Of a DNA stretch of 64,000 bases, positions 54,101 to 64,000 are shown in pieces. The first letter of the stretch is position 1. Every line of letters begins with the position of its first letter. This DNA comes from Lampris incognitus (lineage: Eukaryota; Chordata; Actinopteri; Lampriformes; Lampridae). The notes beneath the pieces are model-generated. The model was not told the DNA's origin, made no database searches, and was given only the letters and a program-made list of their open reading frames with translations. The stretch spans positions 7,993,469-8,057,468 of the forward strand of contig NC_079223.1 of NCBI RefSeq assembly GCF_029633865.1, given 5' to 3'. A program made the position numbers and the translations under genes.

Positions 54101-57100
54101 GCTTGTGATATTGGGCTACACAAATAAAACTGACGTGACTATACATTCAACTAGTGACGTCATGGGGCACTCAAAACTTGAACTTTAAATTCTTTTATTA
54201 TCTATTATTAAGTTAAAAAGATGCATAACAGTGGGGTTTTTTTATTGCCCCCCCTCTCTTTTTCTCCCCAATTGTATCCGGCCAATTACCCTATTTTCCA
54301 AGCCGTCCTTCGCTGCTCCACCCCCTCTGCTGATCCGGGGAGGGCTGCAGACTACCACATGCCTCCTCCCATATATGTGGAGTCACCAGCTGCTTCCTTT
54401 CACCTGACAGTGAGGAGTTTCACCAGGGGGACGTAGCGCATGGGAGGATCACACTATTCCCCCCAGTTCCTCCTCCCCCTTGAACAGGTGCCCCGACCGA
54501 CCAGAGGAGGCGCTAGTGCCGCGACCAGGACACATACCCACATCCGGCTTCCCACCCACAGACACGGCCAATTGTTTCTGTAGGGACGCTCGACCAAGCC
54601 GGAGGTAACACGGGGATTCGAACCGGTGATCCCCGTGTTGGTAGGCAACGGAATAGACCGCCACGCCACTCGGGCGCCCCACATAATAGAGTTTTGGGGA
54701 AGTTGTGGAATAGAGACCCAGTTGATGTTAAAGAAAAGGAATTGAGATTACATCCAGACGGTGTTAAGGCTTAAACTGGCCTCTGGTGTCCGTGTTCTAA
54801 TGTGGACCGTGCAAGATGGCCAACGACGTGGGCGGGTACGGGGTTATCATCGCAGCCATTCACACACTAAAATACTGAACTCACGTCCCTGACGTGTGCA
54901 GTAGTAACTACGTATAGGTGTAGTGAGGCAGGTCTGTCTGGATCCCCTCAGATTTGTCGTCTTCCAACTCGTCTTGATGTCACGCGGTGTCTCCGTCTCC
55001 CCACGCTACACTAAACTGTTTTCATAATCCGATTCCTGCTAAAAAAAAATCCCCATTGTCCCCAAGCTAAGCGTTGGCCCCAGCCGGCAGTTGTTTAACC
55101 GGCCTGTTGTTGTGACGGTGAGGACGTCGACACTTGTGGAGATTTGACATAACCAGCACCATGACGGGATAATAACACACAAAATAGGTTTAGCTTTTCT
55201 GAAACACGTAAACTGGAGGTGAAACTACGCAATAGGTGATGGATGTTGAGCCTTCAAGTCCGTTATGTCCCATTTACCGTCTGATTTCTCAGTGTTTATG
55301 TGGATTAGGTCTGTCTGGATGATTTAACAGGGGATGGGTGTACTGGTACCAGTACGGTAGCCTTCAGAAAACACGCTAAATCACCCCGCCTGTGATCCTT
55401 CCTGTTAACATGAAGATCAGAGGAGGACACGTGGAGCACAGCTCCTCGGGCATGAGGAGAAAAGCTCAGCGTTACGTTTGTAAATCTTAACTTTTAACCG
55501 AGACACTAAAATATGAGCGTATCGAGAGCGTCCAGCGATGTGGACTTTGATTTTGTGAATCGGTGACAGCCGTGAAGAGATTCAGAGAGTAAAGGATGGC
55601 TCCGCGCTGCCATTATGGAATAATAGACTCATCCAGCAGAGCGAGGTCCTCTCATTTACACAGCTGAGCGCTGACAGCCGACTCGAGGGGAAGTGGAATT
55701 GTGTTACTTGGCAGGAGACACTGAAGCCAATGGATATTTGTTGGTGAAGGACCAACGCTTTGTGGACAGTTCTTGGCAGGGAAGGAAGAAGCTGATCCTC
55801 TACATTCACTGGAATAGCGGCTGTGCAAAACTAAACAGATAACACTGAAAATAGTCCCGTCCCGTTCTATAACAGTCCCTATTTGTACCACATGAGCACT
55901 ATCCAAGTGATGTAGTCTCAAAGAAACCCTTTTTCTTTTTTGCCGTGATTATAGCCACTTTATTTTCTAGGTGCTCGATTTTATTTCTCCTCTGTGCGTT
56001 GCAGACACTTTGCGATTTGTCGGTCAACCGTACAAGGCCGCCCAGTGTCCGAGATCAGGGATCAGGAACAATTTATTGTCATTTCTATCGTGTACTTGTG
56101 TACGCAGAAGAAACCAAATTTCGTTTCACCCAGCCCACAGCAGTGCAGCACAAAAAATCAAAACGCACATCCCAAATTTCCCAAAAACGACACCACCAAA
56201 AGCATACAAAAACAGAGAACGAAGGAAAAAAAAACACAAACAGTTAGCAACACAATCTACTCGGTACAACACAGTCCAAAAATTCCACTGTCCTGAGAAC
56301 TCCAGCCAGGATGACTGACCTGCCGGTCTGCATGGGCTAGCAGTTAGCTTAGCCTGCCCCGCTTCCCCGTCCTGTCAGACCGCCCTTGGCGCTTCCTCTT
56401 TGGGCGCAGCTCCAGGCAGGGCCGTGATCCCTGGGCCCACAGGACGCAGCAGACCAGGCTCCCCCAGCCGATCCATCTCTAGCTCTCCCAGCCAGACACT
56501 TTCGACACACATCCCCCGCACTCCACATGACAACACAAACGCAGATGCAGACAAAAACCCTGCACAGTCGACACTAGGCGAGGCCGCCACCAGACCACCT
56601 CGGTGTTTCCTCTCAGGTGCAGCTCCGGGCAGGGCCACGGTCCCTGGGCCTACAGGGGCAGCAGGCCAAGCTCTCCCAGCCGATCCAACGCCAGCTGTCT
56701 TGGCCATTAAACGAAAAGAAAATATCGAAGATCAAAATAAAAACTTCACACGATGACTTAGAAGTAGACGTAGACGTGGACGTAGACGTGGACGAAGACA
56801 CTGAGTAGTCGGGACTGGGTGAGGCCGCCATCTTCCCACAAGATTATGTATAACTTAATAAATATTGCTAGAAAACTGATGAAACAAATATGGAAATCCT
56901 TGAGCCATGCAATGAACAACACATTCACAAGATGCTTTAGCTTAACGTGACATCATCGTCACAATGAAAGCGAATGAGAACTAAGCGCTACATTAGCTAC
57001 CTGCTAACAGACCCCTTAATCCTGCAGGGTAGCGATGGGTTTTAACAGACACAAGACAGATACATCTGGTGTATAAGAGTCAAGAAAGATATGGCACTTT

Positions 57101-60100
57101 TCATATCCACATGCTGTGTGAGCCCACATCACGTCTGTCCCCGTACACTAGACATGACTATGTACTGATGTCCCCGTACACTAGACTGACATGACTATGT
57201 ACCGATGTCCCCGTACACCAGACTGACATGACTACGTACCGATGTCCCCGTACACTAGACTGACATGACTACGTACCGATGTCCCCGTACACTAGACTGA
57301 CACTGACTATGTACTGATGTCCCTGTACACTAGACTGACACTGACTATGCATCGATGTCCCCGTACACTAGACTGACACTGACTATGTACCGATGTCCCC
57401 GTACACTAGACTGACATGACTATGTACCGATGTCCCCTTACACTAGACTGACACTGACTATGTACCGATGTCCCCTTACACTAGACTGACACTGACTATG
57501 TACCGATGTCCTCGTACACTAGACTGACACTGACTATGTACTGATGTCCCCGTACACTAGACTGACATGACTATGTACTGATGTCCCCGTACACTAGACT
57601 GACATGACTATGCACCGATGTCCCCGTACACTAGACTGACATGACTATGTACTGATGTCCCCGTACACTAGACTGACATGACTACGTACCGATGTCCCCT
57701 TACACTAGACTGACACTATGTACCGATGTCCCCGTACACTAGACTGACATGACTACGTACTGATGTCCCTGTACACTAGACTGACACTGACTATGTACCG
57801 ATGTCCCCGTACACTAGACTGACACTGACTACGTACGATGTCCCCCATACACTAGACTGACATGACTATGTACCGATGTCCCCGTACACTAGACTGACAT
57901 GACTACGTACCGATGTCCCCGTACACTAGACTGACATGACTATGTACCGATGTCCCCTTACACTAGACTGACATGACTATGTACCGATGTCCCCGTACAC
58001 TAGACTGACATGACTATGTACCGATGTCCCCGTACACTAGACTGACATGACTATGTACCGATGTCCCCGTACACTAGACTGACATGACTACGTACCGATG
58101 TCCCCTTACACTAGACTGACATGACTATGTACCGATGTCCCCTTACACTAGACTGACATGACTATGTACTGATGTCCCCGTACACTAGACTGACATGACT
58201 ATGTACCGATGTCCCCTTACACTAGACTGACATGACTATGTACCGATGTCCCCTTACACTAGACTGACATGACTACGTACCGATGTCCCCGTACACTAGA
58301 CTGACATGACTATGCACCGAGGTCCACGTACACTAGACTGACATGGCTATGTACCGATGTCCCCTTACACTAGACTGACATGACTATGTACCGATGTCCC
58401 CTTACACTAGACTGACACTGACTATGTACCGATGTCCTCGTACACTAGACTGACATGACTACGTACTGATGTCCCTGTACACTAGACTGACACTGACTAT
58501 GCACCGATGTCCCCGTACACTAGACTGACACTGACTATGTACTGATGTCCCCGTACACTAGACTGACTTGACTATGTACTGATGTCCTCGTACACTAGAC
58601 TGACATGACTACGTACCGATGTCCCCGTACACTAGACTGACATGACTATGTACTGATGTCCCATACACTAGACTGACATGACTATGTACTGATGTCCCCT
58701 TACACTAGACTGACACTGACTACGTACCGATGTCCCCGTACACTAGACTGACATGACTACGTACTGATGTCCCCTTACCACTAGACTGACATGACTGTGT
58801 NNNNNNNNNNNNNNNNNNNNNNNNNNNNNNNNNNNNNNNNNNNNNNNNNNNNNNNNNNNNNNNNNNNNNNNNNNNNNNNNNNNNNNNNNNNNNNNNNNNN
58901 NNNNNNNNNNNNNNNNNNNNNNNNNNNNNNNNNNNNNNNNNNNNNNNNNNNNNNNNNNNNNNNNNNNNNNNNNNNNNNNNNNNNNNNNNNNNNNNNNNNN
59001 CACAGCGCTACTGATAGATAGATTGTGAAAAACTGTGAATGGGGAAAAGAGTCTAAAAATATCCAGGAGGACTGAAGCGGGCCTCGACACGGCGTGCTCC
59101 TGCGGCGGCTGCTCCGGGAGCCGAGTAAACATGTGTTGGATCGTTGGAGTCATCGGAGTGTGGGCCGGCCAAGCACCGGCCGACGTTCAGCTTGCTTGTG
59201 TCATGACCCGTTATGCGTCCATACGGGTCTTGGAGCCGGATGTGAAAGCAGTGAATACGGAGCCTGCAGAGCAGAGCTCCTGGTCCCGTTTCCCCCTTCG
59301 CTTAAGAAACTTAATGGATTGGCTTCGTGGAAGCGGTCAGAGGAATGTGTTATAAGTCTCTACGACTCTTTCTGTCTTTTCGTGCTATTTGTCAACAGTG
59401 CTGCTGCAGCGCCGCGCCTCCTCTGCACAACAATCCGCCCCTTTGAGTCTCCACAACCACCGCGTTGACCCCAGATAATCCGAATTTGAACGGCAGGATA
59501 GGGTAATGGAGATATTAAAAGCCAAGTATTTTTCATGGAAGTGATTAAACCCCGCGCACAAAACATCCTCAGATTTCTCCGGCCTGATGTCATCCAATCC
59601 GGCTCCTTCTCCCCCAGCACGCCCCCTTCCCCACGCTACCCTCCCCGTGCTCGCAATCAGAGGCATTTACAGTAATGGCAACGAATTCCCGCGTGCCGAG
59701 GGTGGAGGCCGCGGCAGCTTCTGCAAAGATGGCGAGGGAGTAGGTCCGGGTGGGGACTCGAGAAGATTCGCTCCATGCCCGGCCCGCTTTAAAAGGGTTT
59801 ATTTGTTGAAGTGTCGACAGAGGACCGATTTGCAACCTCTTGATCTGCATCTGAGCCTTAAACTAATAAAACTGGGTAAAGCATTTGGGTATTAACTTGC
59901 TTCCAAAGGGAGGACGGATTTTATTTAATCGTGTCTTTATTAGGATTTCTAATGGCTGTCTCGGGTCTCCCGAGGGGTGCATAAAAGTCCACACGGCGCA
60001 AATAAAAACAGAAGCGCTGACATACTGTTTGCCCCGGTTTGCACATAAATGATGGTACCGGTCTCTCCTTCTTTAGTATCAGCTATCAGACCCGGGCAGA

Positions 60101-63100
60101 CCAGCTTCTCGCTGCGGCCAAAGGTGGACCGGAGACGAGAGGGGCTGACAGAGGCCTCTTTCATTTTATTACAATTGACGCACTGTGCTCCGCTGCTTTT
60201 TAAGTCGAACCCAAAGAAGCTGCTCCTTCGCCCGTAATAGTCTGAGCGATAGTCACGGCCCGTTTTGCAGAATCACATCAGGCTCTTGGACGGGGCAGGA
60301 GTCCCATCTGAACCATACAGCCCCGGTCCTTCAGCGAGCCAGTAAGCTCACCCCGGCTGACATGTGAACCCTCCCCTTTTGTCCACAGATGTGAGCGAGT
60401 GTGCCAGTAACCCCTGCCAGAATGGGGGTACCTGCGTAGAGGGGGTAAACCAGTATAAGTGCACCTGCCCACAGAACTGGAGCGGCTCTAACTGCCAGCA
60501 CCAAACCCAAACAGGTCAGTGCCACAAGAATGTGCGAGCTTCGTTGCTTTTGCCCTCAGAAAGTCCATTCAGCAGCAACCGACATCTCCTCCGTATGTCA
60601 AGGAGCCAGCCACAGCCGAATGGGGCCCCAGCAGGAGGCGCACATGCATGAAAGCATCTATCATATGTGTTAAGTGCATGGCACAAGTACTGCCGGTATG
60701 GTGAGGAGCACACGAGTGTCCGTTGTCCTTTTGTTGTTGTTGTTGTTGTTGTTTTGGGTCATTTTGTTGCTTTATGTTGGTATCGTTGCGCGTGTTGTGT
60801 CGTCCGGTGTCCCTCATCAGGCCTTGGCGGGCTGTGGGCTAAGTTCTGCCCCGCACCTTTTTCTTCTCTTGTGTGCAGCACCACCCGAATGGAGCGTGAT
60901 GAATGACCCGGCCTTCAGCAGGAGGCCCCGCTGTGCGAAGGTGGACCGGGCCCAGCACTGTAGCTGTGACGCAGGCTTCCACATGAGCGGCACCTCTGAC
61001 AACAGCATCTGCCAGGGTGAGCCCGAAACGCTCGCCATTCACAGAACCGTGTTGACCCCTAGAATAGAGAGCCTCCATCCATCCATCCATCCATCCATCC
61101 ATCCATCCATCCATCCATCCATCCATCCATCCATCCATCCATTATCCAAACCGCTTACAGGCCACCACACACACACACACATTCCCACCTGTTCTCAAGA
61201 AAGTATAAAGTATAGTAGTAAAGTATAGTAGTATAAAAAAAGTATACAAAAGTTTTGTATAAAAACAAAAGTATAGTAAAAAGTATAGTAGTATAGCATA
61301 GTAAGTATATCAGTGAGTATATAGAAAGTATAGTATTAGTAAGAAGAATAGAGAGCAGTAAGTACTAGACGAGGTTTTGGCAATTGTCATATATCAAGAG
61401 AGGAAACGGGGGGGGGGGGGGGCGTCCGGGTAGCAAAGCGGTCTATTCCGTTGCCTACCAACACGGGGATCGCCGGTTCGAATCCCCGTGTTGCCTCCGG
61501 CTTACTCGAGCGTCCCTAGAGACACAATTGACCATGTCTATGTGTCCTGGTCGCTGCACTAGCGCCCCCTCTGGTCAGCCGGGGCGCCTGTTTGGGGGGG
61601 AGGGGGAACCGGGGGGAATAGCGTGATCCTCCCACACGCTACGTCCCCCCTGGTGAAACTCCTCACTGTCAGGTGAAAAGAAGCGGCTGGCGACTCCACA
61701 TGTATGGGAGGAGGCAGGTGGTAGTCTGCAGACCCTCCCCGGATCGGCAGAGGGGGTGGAGCAGAGACCGGGACGGCTCGGGAGAGTGGGGTAATTGGCC
61801 GGGTGCAATTGGGGAGAAAAAGGGGGGGGGGAATCCAAAGGAAAGGAAACAAGGCAGCCTTTAACGCAAGCATGGCCTTCTCTGCCCGGCCACAGCCAGT
61901 CACCCTGTTGTCCCGGGGCTCCGACTTTGTTTAGGTCTTCGTTATCTCCTATCTGTCACGTTGACCCGCCCAGCCCTATCCCTACTGATGGGAACTGCCT
62001 ATCTCGCATGTCAGCATGCCGTGTGACTTAAATTTAGCTTCCACGCCACTCTGTTAATGGCTAGAACAACCGAAGCTGTCAGAGACCGAGCCAAGTGCTT
62101 TCAAGCGAGGGTAACTTATGAGACAGGAAAATCGATCACTTCCACAGATCACAAGCTCATGTCCACATGTCCTCGCCTGTGACACTCAGACGGCCGTGAA
62201 GCCTCTGGCTTTGGTGGCTCTGACCACCATCGGATGTCGCCTTGCCTTCGCCTCGAACCCTCTACGCTGCATACAGGACAAGCTTATCAAGGTGTCTCGT
62301 CTTGTTTTAAGTCTCGTAACGCTCACGTCGACGTATCGCCCCACCGGCAGCTAAACTGCTTGTTTGGAGAAAGTGCACTTGTTTCATGATTGTAAGACTT
62401 TTTATCGGGAACTTTCACTAAACAGGAAAAGAGATCTTAGGGCGGCGTCCAGGATCGCCGGTTCGAATCCCCGTGTTACCTCCGGCTTGGTTGGGCGTCC
62501 CTACAGACACGACTGGCCCTGCCTGGGAAGCCGGATGTGGGTATGTGTCCTGGTCGCCGCACTAGCGCCTCCTCTGGTCGGTCGGGGCGCCTGTTCCTTG
62601 GGGAGGGGGGACTGGGGGGAATAGCGTGATCCTCCCACGCGCTACCTCCCCCTGGCGAAACTCCTCACTGTCAGGTGAAAAGAAGCGGCTGGCGACTCCA
62701 CATGCATGGGAGGAGGCACGTGGTAGTCTGCAGCCCTCCCCGGATCGGCAGACCGGGTGGAGCAGCGACCGGGGCGGCTCGGAGGAGCGGGGTAATTGGC
62801 CGGGTACAATCGGGGAGAAAAATCCTCCAAGAAAAAGAAGAAAACCCAACAACAACAACCAGAAACAAGATCTTAAAAGAGGAAACTTGACTTGAGAAAA
62901 TCGTTCTATGTTGGCGCTAACGTCTCGAAACAGGTCCTGCCGTCGTTGGACAAGGACACTTTCTCGAAACAAGCAACAATATCCATCCGCCGGTGGGCGA
63001 CTTTACTAGCTACACCCGGAAAGAGGCGTTATGACACTTAAAACGAGATAAAATCCCCGAGAAGCTCGTCCCTTTCTCCTTTTCTTTCTTCTTTTGCAGT

Positions 63101-64000
63101 GTACCTTTTCAACCGTTGTGCACCCTTTCCTATAGAGACCACACCTCCGCCACTCTTACCGGCCTCGAACATGTGTGCTGCCGTGGTGGTGTCGCGGTGC
63201 GATTCCCCTCGGCGGCACACATGTCTTTCCGTCTCCCGCCAACAGATGTGAACGAGTGCGAGGTTTACCGGCTGGACCAGGGGGGGAAGCTGTGTGTCCA
63301 CGAGTGCGTGAACGTCCCAGGCTCCTACCACTGCTCCTGCCCCAGCGGCTACAAAGTGCTACCGGACGGGAGGAGCTGCGAGGGTGAGTTAACAAGAAGG
63401 GAGCCGAGGACAAAGGCCCATTCACACGGAGCCCCGGCGGTATGTGGCTCCGCAGAGGAGCCCCTACGACTCGCTCTGCGGGGCCCGTTAGGTCACCGCA
63501 TTAAGGGGGATGAGGGGAGGCCCTCGGCGATGGAGCCTTTAGCTCACACGGAGGTGTCGGTTGGCCCCAGGAACGGCTCCCACTTTCGCTTGCACCACCT
63601 CCCCCCCCCCCCGAAGGTTTACCCCTGCTCGCCAGTGGAATGAATGACCTCACCCTTTCCCAGCAGAAGGGATCTCCGGGCCGTGAGGCGTTTTGGGGGG
63701 AGACTAAACTGAGGGACCAAATAAACAATCAGAGCACAGCATCCCCCCTGCTCGAGACTGTGGTAACCAGGAAGCTGGGAGTCAGTCAGGCGGGTAGAAA
63801 ACTGTGTCTCCTCTCCTCCTCCTCCTCCTCCTCCTCTCCTCCCCCCCCCGCTCCCCCCCTCTCTCTCTTTCCCCATTCTAACATGCCTTCGCTATGTCTC
63901 TGTTGTTTCTCGTCTTCCAGATGTGGACGAGTGTCTAAGCCAGCAGCACAACTGCAGCCGGGGCACAACCTGTATCAACACGGGGGGAGGCTTCCAGTGC
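50741..64000 (+). CDS. fbln7: Fibulin-7, N-terminal part (6 exons seen, runs off the window)
   Basis: Exons 50741-50818, 52749-52911, 60389-60514, 60879-61016, 63246-63383, 63921-64000 (cut by the window). All join in phase 1 after exon 1. Order: signal peptide, short coiled-coil segment, EGF-like domain, a spacer with SCDAG-type cysteines, a calcium-binding EGF (DVNEC), and the start of another (DVDEC). This follows human FBLN7 closely, except that the sushi (CCP) domain, expected between the coiled coil and the first EGF, is not found. Fibulin-7 is a secreted matrix protein that binds cells and other matrix proteins. Start choice: the ATG at 50741 opens directly into a hydrophobic signal peptide; upstream in-frame codons do not look coding. 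Confidence 0.94.
51061..51115. repeat. (CT)n microsatellite
   Basis: About 27 uninterrupted CT units. Confidence 0.97.
51211..51531. mobile_element. Non-autonomous hAT transposon (MITE) with intact ends
   Basis: The terminal inverted repeats CAGGGGTCCCCAAT and ATTGGGGACCCCTG are perfect over 14 bp. The insertion is flanked by an 8-bp target duplication GTATATAT (51203-51210, 51532-51539), which is diagnostic for hAT. The 321-bp interior is non-coding; the GGGCCGG and GGCGGGCC motifs near the ends are partly palindromic. Confidence 0.92.
52749..52911 (+). CDS. fbln7: fbln7 exon 2, coiled-coil segment
   Basis: Encodes [31 protein letters not shown] and [12 protein letters not shown]. It is near-identical in pattern to human FBLN7 (LLKGQETRFAEGIR). 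Ends phase 1, donor GTGAGT. Confidence 0.95.
53836..54139 (+). repeat. Interspersed repeat, LINE 3' end type
   Basis: Contains CCCTTGAGCAAGACAC, CCCTGTTAAAGGTTG, GATGAGAGGGTCTAAGGAC and TGATATTGGGCTACACAAAT before AAACTGACGTGAC. This block recurs widely in fish genomes as a LINE-derived 3' end. The exact family was not determined. Confidence 0.6.
54235..54680 (-). mobile_element. tRNA-derived SINE, copy 11
   Basis: Full-length minus-strand copy. The inverted B box GGATTCGAACC is at about 54614 and the tail (TTTTTCTCCCCAATTG) is at the left. Confidence 0.87.
57132..58800. repeat. 37/38-bp minisatellite, about 44 units
   Basis: The unit is GATGTCCCCGTACACTAGAC followed by TGACATGACTATGTACC. 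Two unit lengths (CTGACATGACT and CTGACACTGACT) and point variants are intermixed. The array runs straight into the assembly gap, so its true length is unknown. Confidence 0.96.
58801..59000. other. Assembly gap (200 N)
   Basis: Exactly 200 unknown bases at the edge of a tandem array. The round number suggests a placeholder rather than a measured size. Confidence 0.99.
60389..60514 (+). CDS. fbln7: fbln7 exon, EGF-like domain 1
   Basis: Encodes [20 protein letters not shown] then [15 protein letters not shown], with six cysteines in EGF order. Acceptor TTTGTCCACAG, donor GTCAGT; phase 1 at both ends. Confidence 0.96.
60879..61016 (+). CDS. fbln7: fbln7 exon, Cys-containing spacer
   Basis: Encodes [19 protein letters not shown], then [15 protein letters not shown] and SICQ. 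It matches the human segment FSRAPRCAQVERAQHCSCEAG. Acceptor GTGTGCAG, donor GTGAGC. Confidence 0.95.
61073..61160 (-). repeat. (CCAT)n with a SINE tail fragment
   Basis: About 17 CCAT units followed by TATCCAAACCGCTTA, the tail of the SINE family seen in full at 45895-46258. The microsatellite probably grew from the SINE's own (ATGG)n end. Confidence 0.8.
61422..61834 (+). mobile_element. tRNA-derived SINE, copy 12
   Basis: Full-length plus-strand copy: GCGTCCGGGTAGC start, B box GGTTCGAATCC at about 61477, tail GGGGAGAAAAAGGGG. It lacks about 25 bp (GCGGGTGGGAAGCCGGATG) of the body. Confidence 0.87.
62441..62829 (+). mobile_element. tRNA-derived SINE, copy 13 (head deletion)
   Basis: GGCGTCC is joined directly to AGGATCGCCGGTTCGAATCC, so the A-box part of the head is deleted. 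The body and tail are well preserved. Confidence 0.86.
63246..63383 (+). CDS. fbln7: fbln7 exon, calcium-binding EGF
   Basis: Encodes [20 protein letters not shown] then [18 protein letters not shown] and GRSCE. The DVNEC start and the N...Y spacing fit a calcium-binding EGF. Acceptor GCCAACAG, donor GTGAGT. Confidence 0.96.
63384..63920. other. fbln7 intron
   Basis: Pyrimidine-rich right end with a (TCC)n tract at about 63810-63840; nothing else recognised. Confidence 0.6.
63921..64000 (+). CDS. fbln7: fbln7 exon, second calcium-binding EGF (cut by window end)
   Basis: Encodes [20 protein letters not shown] then TGGGFQC. Acceptor GTCTTCCAG. The rest of the domain and the fibulin C-terminal module lie outside. 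Confidence 0.95.

Larger units (their letters stand above)
52912..60388. other. fbln7 intron(s) between exon 2 and the first EGF exon
   Basis: Holds a LINE-type 3' fragment, SINE copy 11, a 37-bp minisatellite and an assembly gap. No sushi exon was recognised. The stretch 54681-57100 and 59001-60388 show no gene I can support. Confidence 0.6.
61017..63245. other. fbln7 intron
   Basis: Contains a (CCAT)n run with a SINE tail (61073-61160), an AGTATAGT-rich low-complexity stretch (61200-61350) and SINE copies 12 and 13. The stretch 61837-62440 shows nothing recognisable. Confidence 0.65.

Noticed and set aside
54221..54684. Frames of 65-120 codons recurring with the same peptides (for example [17 protein letters not shown]) at many places
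   Set aside because: They are translations of the SINE family in different frames, not genes.
58743..59153. Frames running through the N gap
   Set aside because: Most of the residues are unknown bases, so they carry no information.
60185..60367. A stretch reading [15 protein letters not shown], resembling the end of a sushi domain
   Set aside because: Only one short stretch matches; the other three cysteines, the final cysteine and a usable acceptor are missing. It is probably coincidental.

Overview
The window is vertebrate nuclear DNA, almost certainly from a ray-finned fish. Small coding exons are separated by kilobase introns with GT-AG borders. The repeats are of fish type: tRNA-headed SINEs, Tc1, hAT and Penelope remnants, and long microsatellites. 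Four protein-coding genes can be read. I joined exons by eye, matching reading phase and splice signals and comparing with family proteins I know.

Layout. (1) 1-27644, plus strand: the 3' half of itga9 (integrin alpha-9), with 13 exons encoding about 468 residues (end of thigh, calf-1, calf-2, membrane helix, tail). Its introns hold ten copies of one tRNA-derived SINE, a Penelope-like remnant, other interspersed repeats and microsatellites. (2) 27645-32460: itga9 3' UTR and intergenic DNA with a Tc1-type relic broken by a palindromic insertion, then a 21-bp minisatellite. (3) 32724-39547, plus strand: a divergent vinculin/alpha-catenin family gene of about 1461 codons. One 3.3-kb exon carries most of it, and a miniature LTR element sits in intron 1. 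(4) 49345 down to 41165, minus strand: zc3h6, 12 coding exons, 1184 residues, with three CCCH zinc fingers. The intron that splits finger 2 from finger 3 reads as a minor-spliceosome AT-AC intron. (5) 50741-64000, plus strand: fbln7 (fibulin-7), head to head with zc3h6 across a CpG-rich interval and running off the right edge. Its introns hold three more SINEs, a hAT MITE, a 37-bp minisatellite and a 200-base assembly gap. The expected sushi exon was not found.

The genes do not form an operon-like unit. itga9 is a cell-surface receptor chain, the vinculin relative a probable actin-adhesion adaptor, fbln7 a secreted matrix protein, and zc3h6 a nuclear RNA-binding-type protein. zc3h6 and fbln7 are also neighbours in human 2q13, which supports both calls. 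ITGA9 lies elsewhere in human (3p22), so the itga9 / vinculin-like / zc3h6 junction is a fish-side arrangement.

The most unusual items are the vinculin-like gene with its giant exon, a TRIM-type retroelement with a tRNA-Leu primer site and pol III-box-like motifs in its terminal repeats, and the AT-AC intron in zc3h6.
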